Source: JBFGWM01 sp041588495 (lineage in GTDB: Bacteria; Pseudomonadota; Gammaproteobacteria; Pseudomonadales; JBFGWM01). From it: a stretch of 10,314 nt of DNA. Shown here piece by piece: positions 1-6,148 of this stretch. The translations under genes and the position numbers were made by a program. Below the pieces are notes generated by a model, which was given only the letters and a program-made list of their open reading frames with translations, had not been told where the DNA came from and made no database searches. The stretch spans positions 1 through 10,314 of the forward strand of contig JBFGWM010000091.1 in assembly GCA_041588495.1 (NCBI GenBank), given 5' to 3'. Positions within the stretch are counted from its first letter, which is position 1, and each line of letters begins with the position of its first letter.

Positions 1-141
1 ATCACCTCGTTCCAGTATCAAGACATCGGCATCCGGCTCGACATCGAGCCCCGCATCCACCACAACCAGGAGATCACGCTCAAGATCAAGGTCGAGGTGA
101 GCCAGCTCTCGGGCTCCGTCGTGAGTCAGGGCGGTGGGGAG
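1..141 (+). pseudogene. Secretin (GspD/PilQ-type) fragment fused in frame to PBP2
   Basis: The frame beginning at base 1 reads ITSFQYQDIGIRLDIEPRI, continues with HHNQEITLKIKVEVSQ and then LSGSV. This is the pattern of the secretin C-terminal domain, with the conserved D-x-G-I-x-L-x-x-x-P-x-I stretch followed by alternating beta strands ending in an E-V-S motif. Secretins are outer-membrane ring channels of type II secretion and type IV pili, and have no homology to penicillin-binding proteins. In intact secretins this region continues into a G-T-R and L-x-D-G-E segment, which is absent here. Around bases 120-165 the same frame changes to PBP2 sequence without a stop. The right boundary given is approximate, because the Gly/Pro-rich linker between the two cannot be assigned. 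Only about 45 secretin residues are present and the left side is cut by the window. It may be an assembly chimera or a real gene remnant. Confidence 0.7.
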
Positions 142-561
142 CAGCCGTCGAGACCCGCAGCGGGAAAGAATGTTCGGGTGCGCAATCCTGGAGACTGGGA
201 ACTGGTCCTGAATGCCATGCGCGACGTGGTACATAGTGTCTCCGGGACCGCGTTCCGGATCTCCCGCGGCGCGGAGTTCGATATGGGCGGCAAGACGGGG
301 ACCGCGCAGGTCATCGGCATGAAGGAGGACGAGGAATACGACGAGAGCAAAGTCGCCGAGCGCCACCGCGACCATGCGCTGTTTATCGCGTTCGCACCCT
401 TCGACAATCCCAGCATCGCCATCGCGGTGGTGATCGAGAACGGCGGTCATGGCGGGTCCGCGGCCGCGCCGGTTGCGCGCCGCCTGTTCGATGAATACCT
501 CGGCCCGGACGCGTCCGAGGCCCGGGTCGCAGCGGTGGAAGGACTCGTCGATGCCGAGTAA
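1..561 (+). CDS. mrdA: Penicillin-binding protein 2 (MrdA), C-terminal part, partial, with foreign 5' end
   Basis: PBP2 is the inner-membrane, periplasm-facing class B transpeptidase of the elongasome, which cross-links peptidoglycan made by RodA. From about base 166 the frame reads RVRNPGDWELVLNAM, then the KTG active-site motif at 292-300 in the context GGKTGTAQV, then an ERHRDHALFIAFAP stretch followed by VVIENGGHGG. These are hallmark PBP2 C-terminal segments (compare the SGTAQV and ERLRDH stretches of Escherichia coli MrdA). The SxxK and SxN motifs, the membrane anchor and the pedestal domain should lie upstream but are missing, because the upstream part of the frame is secretin-like. 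The frame is open from base 1, so the true start is not visible; the GTG at 97 lies inside the secretin-like part and is not a credible start. The stop (TAA 559-561) overlaps the rodA start by 11 nt, the usual mrdA-rodA arrangement. Confidence 0.88.
   Translation: MTSFQYQDIGIRLDIEPRIHHNQEITLKIKVEVSQLSGSVVSQGGGEQPSRPAAGKNVRVRNPGDWELVLNAMRDVVHSVSGTAFRISRGAEFDMGGKTGTAQVIGMKEDEEYDESKVAERHRDHALFIAFAPFDNPSIAIAVVIENGGHGGSAAAPVARRLFDEYLGPDASEARVAAVEGLVDAE
537..543 (+). promoter_or_regulatory. Shine-Dalgarno site of rodA
   Basis: GGAAGGA lies 7 nt before the ATG at 551, inside the mrdA coding sequence. It decides the rodA start against the in-frame upstream ATG at 449. Confidence 0.75.
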
Positions 562-1696
562 CCAGGATTTCCTGCGCCAGCTCCCGGGCCTCGGCGGTGA
601 ACTGCGCCGCAAGCCCCGCTTCGGCGAGCGCTATCACATCGACATTTTCCTGTTGCTGCCGCTGCTGGTGATCATGGGTGGCGGTCTGATCGTACTTTAC
701 AGCGCCAGCGGCCAGAGTATTGACCACGTCACGCGGCAGGGGGTGCGCCTGCTCGTTGCACTGCTGGGCATGGTGGTCATCGCGCAGTTCAACCCCCGCC
801 TCTATTGCAACTGGACGCCATGGATCTATCTCGCCAGCCTTGCGTGCATTGTCGCGGTGATCTTTGTGGGTACCGACGTCAAGGGGGCGCGGCGCTGGCT
901 CAGCCTGCCTGGTGGGCCGACTTTCCAGCCTTCGGAGCTGATGAAACTCGCGCTGCCGATGATGCTGGGTTGGTACATGAGCGAGCGGGCGCTGCCGCCT
1001 CGCCTGAAACAGGTCATCATCTCACTGGTCATCATCGCGGTGCCGGTGATCCTGATCGCCCGTCAGCCCGACCTCGGCACCTCGCTGATCATCGCGGCCT
1101 CCGGTCTTTTCGTCCTCTGGCTGGCCGGGTTGCGCTGGCGGTATATCTTCGGCTTCCTGGCGCTCGCCGGCCTGTGCGCGCCCCTGCTCTGGTACCAGAT
1201 GCACGACTACCATAAGCAGCGTGTCCTGACCTTGTTCGATCTGGGTGCCGACCCCCTCGGCGCCGGCTGGAATATCAACCAGTCCATTATCGCTATCGGT
1301 AGTGGCGGCGTGGAAGGCAAGGGCTGGCTGCAGGGTACCCAGTCGCACCTGGAGTTCCTGCCGGAAAGCCATACCGATTTTGTCATCGCCGTCCTGGCCG
1401 AGGAATTCGGCCTGGTCGGGGTGGCGATCCTGCTCGGTCTCTACTTGCTGATCATCGGGCGTGGCCTGTATATTGGAATCCGTGCTCAGGACACCTTTTC
1501 CCGCCTGCTGGCGGGGAGCATCACGTTGACGTTTTTCATTTACGTGTTCGTCAACATCGGAATGGTGAGCGGTATATTGCCTGTGGTTGGCGTGCCGCTG
1601 CCGCTGATCAGTTATGGCGGTACCTCCGTGGTTACCCTGATGGCCGGCTTCGGTATCCTGATGTCGATACATACCCACAAGAAACTCCTTGTCTGA
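551..1696 (+). CDS. rodA: RodA, SEDS peptidoglycan glycosyltransferase
   Basis: RodA polymerises lipid II into glycan strands in the inner membrane with its partner PBP2, and is required for rod shape. The 381-aa product has about ten hydrophobic segments. SEDS signatures seen are GARRWL (112-117), FQPSELMK (125-132), RQPDLGTS (171-178), GWNINQS (239-245) with IGSGG, and PESHTDF (271-277), where Asp276 matches the catalytic Asp of the family. GVPLPLISYGGTS follows near the C-terminus. The ATG at 551 is chosen because a strong GGAAGGA site (537-543) sits 7 nt upstream and the protein then starts like other RodA proteins. The frame is open further upstream to an ATG at 449, but those 34 extra residues are Arg/Pro-rich shadow of mrdA. 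The gene overlaps mrdA by 11 nt, which suggests translational coupling. The length is normal and no lesion is seen. Confidence 0.96.
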   Translation: MPSNQDFLRQLPGLGGELRRKPRFGERYHIDIFLLLPLLVIMGGGLIVLYSASGQSIDHVTRQGVRLLVALLGMVVIAQFNPRLYCNWTPWIYLASLACIVAVIFVGTDVKGARRWLSLPGGPTFQPSELMKLALPMMLGWYMSERALPPRLKQVIISLVIIAVPVILIARQPDLGTSLIIAASGLFVLWLAGLRWRYIFGFLALAGLCAPLLWYQMHDYHKQRVLTLFDLGADPLGAGWNINQSIIAIGSGGVEGKGWLQGTQSHLEFLPESHTDFVIAVLAEEFGLVGVAILLGLYLLIIGRGLYIGIRAQDTFSRLLAGSITLTFFIYVFVNIGMVSGILPVVGVPLPLISYGGTSVVTLMAGFGILMSIHTHKKLLV

Positions 1697-1731
1697 GCCG
1701 CCCCCAAACAGGGAAGGAAACCTGGTTCGCG

Positions 1732-2754
1732 ATGCAAAATCTGTCCAAGCGTAAAAACTTCATTCGATACCTGCAGGTGCTCGCCCTGACCCTGGCCCTC
1801 GGCCTGCTGGTCGCGTTTCGTGCGATCTCCAGTCACGCCGACGACGCCCGGTTCGGTGGCGCCGATGTGCGCGAGTTCATTACCTCCCTCAGCAAGAAGG
1901 ACGGTTTCGACAAGCGGTACCTGGAGGATGTGTTTGCCCGCGCGGTCTACAAGCAGAACGTGATCGACGCCATATCGCGGCCAGCCGAGGCCAAGCCCTG
2001 GAAGGATTACCGACCGATTTTCATCTCCCGGACGCGTGCTTTGCAGGGTGCCGCGTTTCTTCGCGAGCATCGCGAGGTGCTGGAAAAGGCGGAGGCCCAG
2101 TACGGGGTCCCGGTGGAGATCATCGTTGCCATCATGGGCGTGGAAACCCGCTACGGGCAGAACAAGGGTTCGTTCCGGGTCATTGATTCGCTCGCCACGC
2201 TCGGGTTCCACTACGAACCACGCGCCGATTTCTTCCGCAAGGAACTGCGCGAGTTCCTCATCATGGCGCGCGAGGAAAGCCGGGACCCGACCACCATGCT
2301 GGGTTCCTACGCGGGCGCGATGGGCTTTCCGCAGTTCATTCCCAGCAGTTTTCGCGCCTACGCGGTCGACTTCGACGGCGACGGACGAAGGGATTTCTGG
2401 ACCGGTCCGGTGGATGCGATCGGAAGCATTGGCAACTACCTGGGCAGGCATGGCTGGAAGGCGGGCGAGGGAATCGCCCTGCGCGCCTCGGTGAGCGACA
2501 ACTCGGTCGACGAGATTGCCAACCCGGGCCTGAAGCCGAGCCACAGCTTTGCGGAACTGGTCGCCATGGGCGTCGGTCCGATTGAAGGGGTGGATCCGGA
2601 CGCCCCGGTTTCGCTGCTGCGCCTGGAAGGTCAGTACGGAAACGAGTACTGGATCGGTCTGCACAACTTCCATGTCATCATGACCTACAACCGCAGTCGC
2701 CTGTACGCGATGGCGGTCTACCAGTTGAGCCGGGAAATCATCAACGCCCTATGA
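1732..2754 (+). CDS. mltB: MltB-type lytic murein transglycosylase (soluble periplasmic form)
   Basis: This enzyme cleaves the MurNAc-GlcNAc bond of peptidoglycan, leaving 1,6-anhydroMurNAc ends (GH103, MltB/Slt35 family). The 340-aa product begins with a basic stretch and a hydrophobic core ending in SHA (34-36), a likely signal peptidase I site. No lipobox cysteine is seen, so it is probably soluble, like Pseudomonas SltB1 and unlike the E. coli MltB lipoprotein. The family motif IMGVETRYG (134-142) places the catalytic acid at Glu138. GAMGFPQFIPSSF (195-207) is followed by the EF-hand-like DFDGDGRRDFW (213-223), which matches the calcium loop of Slt35. Near the C-terminus, NFHVIMTYNRS and YAMAVYQL are also typical. 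The start has GGGAAGGAA (1711-1719) upstream at a rather long 12-nt spacing. The gene follows rodA after 35 bp and overlaps rlpA by ATGA, so it is very probably in one operon with both. Confidence 0.95.
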   Translation: MQNLSKRKNFIRYLQVLALTLALGLLVAFRAISSHADDARFGGADVREFITSLSKKDGFDKRYLEDVFARAVYKQNVIDAISRPAEAKPWKDYRPIFISRTRALQGAAFLREHREVLEKAEAQYGVPVEIIVAIMGVETRYGQNKGSFRVIDSLATLGFHYEPRADFFRKELREFLIMAREESRDPTTMLGSYAGAMGFPQFIPSSFRAYAVDFDGDGRRDFWTGPVDAIGSIGNYLGRHGWKAGEGIALRASVSDNSVDEIANPGLKPSHSFAELVAMGVGPIEGVDPDAPVSLLRLEGQYGNEYWIGLHNFHVIMTYNRSRLYAMAVYQLSREIINAL

Positions 2755-3686
2755 ACGGCGAACGGCGCGTGGCGGATCGGCAGTTCAGGTTCCGGATTCT
2801 CCTTGGCTGCTGCGTGGCCCTGCTGTCTGCCTGCTCCATGCGGCCTGCAGTCGTCGAACGTGACGGGGTGCCGGCCGGCACACATGACCCCGCATCGATC
2901 CCGGACGCGGTTCCGCGCCTGGAAATTCCCGGAACTGCGGGTAACCGCAGTCCCTACACGGTCAATGGGCGCAGTTACCACGTCCTGCCCACCTCGCGGG
3001 GCTACGTGGAGCGCGGCATCGCGTCCTGGTATGGCAGCAAGTTCCATGGTCGCAGGACCTCCAATGGCGAGGTTTTCGATGCATGGGGCATGACCGCCGC
3101 TCACCGTTCGTTGCCGATTCCCGTGTATGCCCGGGTCACCAATCTCGAAAATGGTCGTAGCACCGTGGTGCGCGTCAATGACCGTGGCCCGTTCCACGAC
3201 AACCGGATCATCGACCTGTCCTATGCCGCGGCATTGAAACTGGGGTTTGCCCGCAAGGGCACCGCGCGCGTCGAGGTGCGGGTTATCGATCCCGTCCTGC
3301 CACGAACCGCCACTGCGGGGGACGTGACAGAAGAAGCCGTTGCGACCGATCCGGCATCGGCGGGCCCTGCAAGCCTGCCGGGGACGGCGCCTGCCGGACC
3401 GGCGGAACAGGCCCGCCTTGCGTCAGAGGCCCTGCGCATTGCGACCGCGCCGAGCTTCTTCCTGCAGGTCGGCGCATTCCGCAACTACCAGGCCGCGATG
3501 CGGCTGGTGGCGCAACTGGAAACCCTCACCGGGTCCCGGGTGATCGTGGACACCCACGGCGACCCGGATACGGGCCTGCACCGGGTCCGCGTCGGTCCGT
3601 TGCCCGGTGTCGAAGAGGCGAACCGGCTGCGCCAGTTGATCGCCGACGCACGCTTTGGAGAACCCCTGCTGGTTCGCGTGCCCTGA
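2751..3686 (+). CDS. rlpA: RlpA septal lytic transglycosylase lipoprotein with SPOR domain
   Basis: RlpA is an outer-membrane lipoprotein that in Pseudomonas cleaves naked glycan strands at the septum. The 311-aa product has a signal sequence with lipobox LSAC (25-28), so Cys28 should be lipidated. The double-psi beta-barrel domain spans roughly 84-180, with GIASWYGSKFHGRRTSNGE (89-107) and VVRVNDRGPF (139-148). Glu107, His118 and Asp144 fall at the spacing of the residues known to matter in Pseudomonas RlpA, so the enzyme looks active. A Pro/Ala/Gly-rich linker (about 181-234) leads to a C-terminal SPOR domain (235-311, starting SFFLQVGAF), which binds denuded septal glycan. The ATG shares ATGA with the mltB stop, and a weak GGGAA lies about 14 nt upstream, so translation is probably coupled. 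Two transglycosylases of different fold are thus encoded together. Confidence 0.95.
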   Translation: MNGERRVADRQFRFRILLGCCVALLSACSMRPAVVERDGVPAGTHDPASIPDAVPRLEIPGTAGNRSPYTVNGRSYHVLPTSRGYVERGIASWYGSKFHGRRTSNGEVFDAWGMTAAHRSLPIPVYARVTNLENGRSTVVRVNDRGPFHDNRIIDLSYAAALKLGFARKGTARVEVRVIDPVLPRTATAGDVTEEAVATDPASAGPASLPGTAPAGPAEQARLASEALRIATAPSFFLQVGAFRNYQAAMRLVAQLETLTGSRVIVDTHGDPDTGLHRVRVGPLPGVEEANRLRQLIADARFGEPLLVRVP

Positions 3687-3717
3687 TTCTCCGCACCGCG
3701 GATTCGGACCCCGGCCG

Positions 3718-3726
3718 TGTTACAAT
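3718..3726 (+). promoter_or_regulatory. Extended -10 promoter candidate for dacA
   Basis: TGTTACAAT fits the extended -10 pattern TG-n-TACAAT, with hexamer 3721-3726. It sits in the 81-bp gap between rlpA and dacA. No good -35 hexamer is present 16-18 bp upstream, which is acceptable for extended -10 promoters. Transcription would start near 3733, about 35 nt before the first dacA ATG. This would let dacA and downstream genes be expressed separately from the mrdA-rlpA block. Confidence 0.5.
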
Positions 3727-3767
3727 CCCGGGCCGTTTCGACTTCCAGGGCAGACCCGCGGTACCTG

Positions 3768-4958
3768 ATGATGCAGATGCGAATGGCAAAACCGATCTCC
3801 AGCTGGCCCACGCTCCTTTTCCTGTTTTTCGTGTTGTTTCCCGGTGCCGCTGTTGCGGCGCAGACGCTGATTCCCGCGCCGCCCCGGCTCGCGGCGAATG
3901 CGTACCTGCTGGTCGACGCCGACAGCGGCAAGGTCATCGTCGAGCACAATTCCAGCGCGCGGGTGGAGCCGGCGAGCCTGACCAAGATGATGACCGCGTA
4001 CATCGCCGCGCACGAGCTCCACGAGGGCAACATCCGCATGACCGACCAGGTGCGCGTCAGTAAGAAGGCCTGGCAGATGGGCGGTTCGAAAATGTTCATC
4101 CGGGTCGGTACCGAGGTCACGGTGGACGAACTGCTGCACGGCATCATCATCCAGTCCGGTAACGACGCGAGCGTGGCCATGGCCGAGCACATCGCCGGCG
4201 CCGAGGACGCGTTCGTGCAGATCATGAACCACCACGCCGGCCTCCTCGGCATGAGCGGCACACATTTCCAGAACGCACACGGCTGGCCGGCCGAGAACCA
4301 TTACACGACGGCCCGCGACATGGCGGTGCTCGCCAAGGCCATCATCTACCGTTACCCCGATCATTACGCCTTGTACAAGGTGCGCAACTACACCTACAAC
4401 GGCATTGCCCAACCCAATCGCAATCGCCTGTTGTGGCAGGACGACTCGGTGGACGGTCTCAAGACCGGGCACACGGAGGCGGCGGGTTATTGCCTGGTGG
4501 CCTCGGCGAAGCGCGGTGACATGCGCTTGATTTCCGTGGTCATGGGCGCCAAGAGCGAGGATTCCCGCGCACGGGAAACCCGCAAGCTGCTGGCCTACGG
4601 TTTCCGCTATTATGAAACCATCAAGCCCTACGAGGCCGGCGCGGTACTCAACGAGACGCGGATCTGGGGCGGAACCGTGGACAAGGTGCGCCTGGGTGTG
4701 AGCGAGGACATGTACCTCACGATCCCCCGCGGCCGGGCAGGCGACCTCGAGGCCTCCCTCGAGGTCGAGCGTATCATCCGGGCCCCGATCAATGCCGGTG
4801 ACGCGCGTGGGTCGGTCAAGGTCCGGCTCGACAGCGAACCGGTTGCCGATGTGCCACTGGTCGCGCTGGACTCGGTGCCTGAAGGGGGGCTGGTCAAGCG
4901 CATCCTGGACTGGGTGAAGCTGTTCTTCCTCGACCTCTTCAACATGCTGAAGACCTGA
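3768..4958 (+). CDS. dacA: D-alanyl-D-alanine carboxypeptidase (PBP5/6 family, DacA/DacC)
   Basis: This class C penicillin-binding protein removes the terminal D-Ala from pentapeptide stems in the periplasm. Read from 3768 it is 396 aa. The signal peptide has a hydrophobic core rich in Leu/Phe and ends in AVAA near residue 31. The serine-protease-like motifs are all present: SLTK (Ser70, Lys73), SGN (130-132) and KTG (232-234, context LKTGHTEAAGY). After about residue 290 comes the PBP5 C-terminal beta-domain, and the end WVKLFFLDLFNMLKT is the amphipathic helix that anchors PBP5 to the inner membrane. The start is uncertain: ATGs at 3768, 3771, 3777 and 3783 are in frame, all before the signal core, and none has a strong Shine-Dalgarno site. 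The upstream in-frame GTG at 3717 is rejected because it lies inside the extended -10 element. A strong coding-region hairpin lies at 4742-4767. Confidence 0.95.
   Translation: MMQMRMAKPISSWPTLLFLFFVLFPGAAVAAQTLIPAPPRLAANAYLLVDADSGKVIVEHNSSARVEPASLTKMMTAYIAAHELHEGNIRMTDQVRVSKKAWQMGGSKMFIRVGTEVTVDELLHGIIIQSGNDASVAMAEHIAGAEDAFVQIMNHHAGLLGMSGTHFQNAHGWPAENHYTTARDMAVLAKAIIYRYPDHYALYKVRNYTYNGIAQPNRNRLLWQDDSVDGLKTGHTEAAGYCLVASAKRGDMRLISVVMGAKSEDSRARETRKLLAYGFRYYETIKPYEAGAVLNETRIWGGTVDKVRLGVSEDMYLTIPRGRAGDLEASLEVERIIRAPINAGDARGSVKVRLDSEPVADVPLVALDSVPEGGLVKRILDWVKLFFLDLFNMLKT
4742..4767 (+). repeat. Perfect 11-bp inverted repeat inside dacA
   Basis: CGACCTCGAGG (4742-4752) and CCTCGAGGTCG (4757-4767) are exact reverse complements separated by the 4-nt loop CCTC. 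The stretch encodes the D-L-E-A-S-L-E-V-E part of the DacA C-terminal domain, where repeated Leu-Glu codons (CTCGAG) account for part of the symmetry. No T-run follows, so it is not a standard intrinsic terminator. Confidence 0.8.
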
Positions 4959-4992
4959 GCGTGGCCGCAACAACGGAGCAGAAGTTCGCGAC

Positions 4993-5850
4993 ATGAGCAT
5001 TATCTACCTGAACGGGGAGTTCCTGCAGTCCGACGAGGCCGTGGTATCGGTCATGGACCGGGGCTTCCTGTTCGGCGATGGTGTTTACGAGGTGATCCCG
5101 GTGTATGCGGGCCGCCTGTTCCGTCTCGACGAGCACCTGCAGCGCCTCGAAAACAGTCTTGCCGCGGTGCGCATCCGCGTGGACCTGTCACGGGATCTCT
5201 GGCGCGAACTGCTGTCGACCCTGGTGCAGAAAAACGGGGGAGGAAACCTGTCCGTCTACCTGCAGATCACCCGCGGCGTGATGCCGGAGCGCGACCACGG
5301 TTTCCCGAAGGACATCGCGCCGACGATTTTCGCGATGACCAGCCCCATCAAGCCGGCACAAACAGAAAACATCGACAAGGCCGGGGGCATCACCGCGGTC
5401 ACGGTGGAGGACACGCGCTGGCGGCGTTGCGATATCAAGTCGATCCAGTTGCTCCCGAACATCCTGTTGCGCCAGGAGGCGGTTGATTCCGGCGCCCAGG
5501 AGGCGATCCTGGTGCGCGACGGACTCGCGCTCGAGGGAGCGGCGAGCAACCTGTTCGCGGTGATCCAGGGACAACTGGTGACCCCGCCGAAGGGGCCCGA
5601 GATTCTTGGCGGGATCACCCGGGACCTGATCCTCGAACTGGCTGCGGAAAACGGGATCGAGTTTCGCGAAAGCGACATTACCGTGGAACAGCTGGTGGAT
5701 GCCGAGGAAATCTGGATCACCAGTTCGACCCGCGAGATCGTGCCCGTCGTCGAGTTGGACGGCGAGCCGGTGGGACTTGGTGCGCCGGGCGCGGTATGGA
5801 AGCGCATGGCGACCATTTACCAGGACTACAAGCGGTCCCTGCAGGACTGA
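4993..5850 (+). CDS. dat: D-amino acid aminotransferase (class IV PLP enzyme, D-alanine transaminase)
   Basis: This PLP enzyme interconverts D-alanine + 2-oxoglutarate and pyruvate + D-glutamate in the cytoplasm. The 285-aa length fits D-alanine transaminase. Family features are MDRGFLFGDGVYEVI (21-35), the DIKSIQLLPN segment with the PLP-binding Lys149, and ALEGAASNLFAV (179-190), with Glu181 at the position of the cofactor-contacting glutamate. GGITRDLI near 210 is the phosphate-binding loop. The DIKS...LL context favours D-amino acid transaminase over branched-chain IlvE or aminodeoxychorismate lyase, but substrate cannot be settled by eye. It begins 34 bp after dacA; GGAG at 4975-4978 is 14 nt from the ATG, so the Shine-Dalgarno site is weak. 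Its place next to a D-Ala-releasing carboxypeptidase suggests recycling of D-Ala into D-Glu or pyruvate, which is an inference from context. Confidence 0.88.
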   Translation: MSIIYLNGEFLQSDEAVVSVMDRGFLFGDGVYEVIPVYAGRLFRLDEHLQRLENSLAAVRIRVDLSRDLWRELLSTLVQKNGGGNLSVYLQITRGVMPERDHGFPKDIAPTIFAMTSPIKPAQTENIDKAGGITAVTVEDTRWRRCDIKSIQLLPNILLRQEAVDSGAQEAILVRDGLALEGAASNLFAVIQGQLVTPPKGPEILGGITRDLILELAAENGIEFRESDITVEQLVDAEEIWITSSTREIVPVVELDGEPVGLGAPGAVWKRMATIYQDYKRSLQD

Positions 5851-5861
5851 ATCCGCACGGT

Positions 5862-5878
5862 CTGCCGTGGCCCGGCAG
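5862..5878 (+). promoter_or_regulatory. Hairpin overlapping the ybeD ribosome binding site
   Basis: CTGCCG (5862-5867) and CGGCAG (5873-5878) pair exactly around the loop TGGCC. The 3' arm includes the first AG of the ybeD Shine-Dalgarno AGGAG (5877-5881), which sits 4 nt before the ATG at 5886. The stop of the upstream aminotransferase gene is at 5850, 11 nt before the hairpin. It could modulate ybeD translation or coupling. Confidence 0.4.
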
Positions 5879-5885
5879 GAGTTCC

Positions 5886-6140
5886 ATGGAACATCTCGAG
5901 TTTCCCTGCCAGTACCCGATCAAGGTCATGGGACCGGCGACGCCGGATTTCCGCGAGTTCGTGGTGGAAACCATTGCACGGCATGCAGCCGACCTGGACG
6001 AAAGCCTGGTGCGTATCAATGCCAGCCGCGGCGGCCGCTTCGTTTCGGTCACCGTGGTGATTCGCGCCACCGGCGAGGATCAGCTCGTGGCAATCACCCG
6101 GGACCTGCAGGCGAGCGGTCGGGTCAAGATGATCCTGTAG
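5886..6140 (+). CDS. ybeD: YbeD/DUF493 family protein
   Basis: This small cytoplasmic protein of 84 aa has an ACT-like fold. It is conserved next to dacA and lipB in gammaproteobacteria and has been suggested to act in lipoate metabolism or its regulation; the molecular role is not firmly known. The sequence shows the family pattern: FPCQYPIKVMG near the N-terminus, a central helix (DFREFVVETIARH), then GGRFVSVTVVIRATGEDQL and the end RVKMIL (compare YPIKVMG and VKM(V/I)L in E. coli YbeD). The ATG at 5886 is chosen because AGGAG lies just before it and the length then equals the family's. The in-frame ATG at 5796 would start inside the aminotransferase gene. The neighbours are spaced 35 bp upstream and 8 bp downstream. 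Confidence 0.92.
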   Translation: MEHLEFPCQYPIKVMGPATPDFREFVVETIARHAADLDESLVRINASRGGRFVSVTVVIRATGEDQLVAITRDLQASGRVKMIL

Positions 6141-6148
6141 AGGCGCCC

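Noticed and set aside
449..550. 34-residue N-terminal extension of RodA from ATG 449
   Set aside because: The residues are Arg/Pro-rich and come from the mrdA coding region in another frame. A good ribosome binding site supports ATG 551.
1709..1724. CAGG/CCTG pairing around the mltB ribosome binding site
   Set aside because: The arms are only 4 bp around an 8-nt loop, too weak to call a regulatory structure.
1612..2673. Long open frame on the - strand opposite mltB (353 codons)
   Set aside because: It mirrors the codons of a clear MltB gene and has low-complexity His/Arg/Gln-rich composition with no known fold signature.
3690..3702. TCCGC-ACC-GCGGA mini-hairpin after rlpA as a terminator
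   Set aside because: The stem is only 5 bp with a 3-nt loop and no T-run follows, so it is unlikely to stop transcription.
3720..5000. Long open frame on the - strand opposite dacA (426 codons)
   Set aside because: The + strand dacA frame has all three PBP motifs. The antisense frame shows no recognisable domain and is expected from the strong third-position G/C bias.
5699..6148. Upstream extension of the LipB frame through ybeD
   Set aside because: It has no LipB similarity and is an out-of-frame reading of the aminotransferase and ybeD genes. ATG 6149 has a well-placed ribosome binding site.
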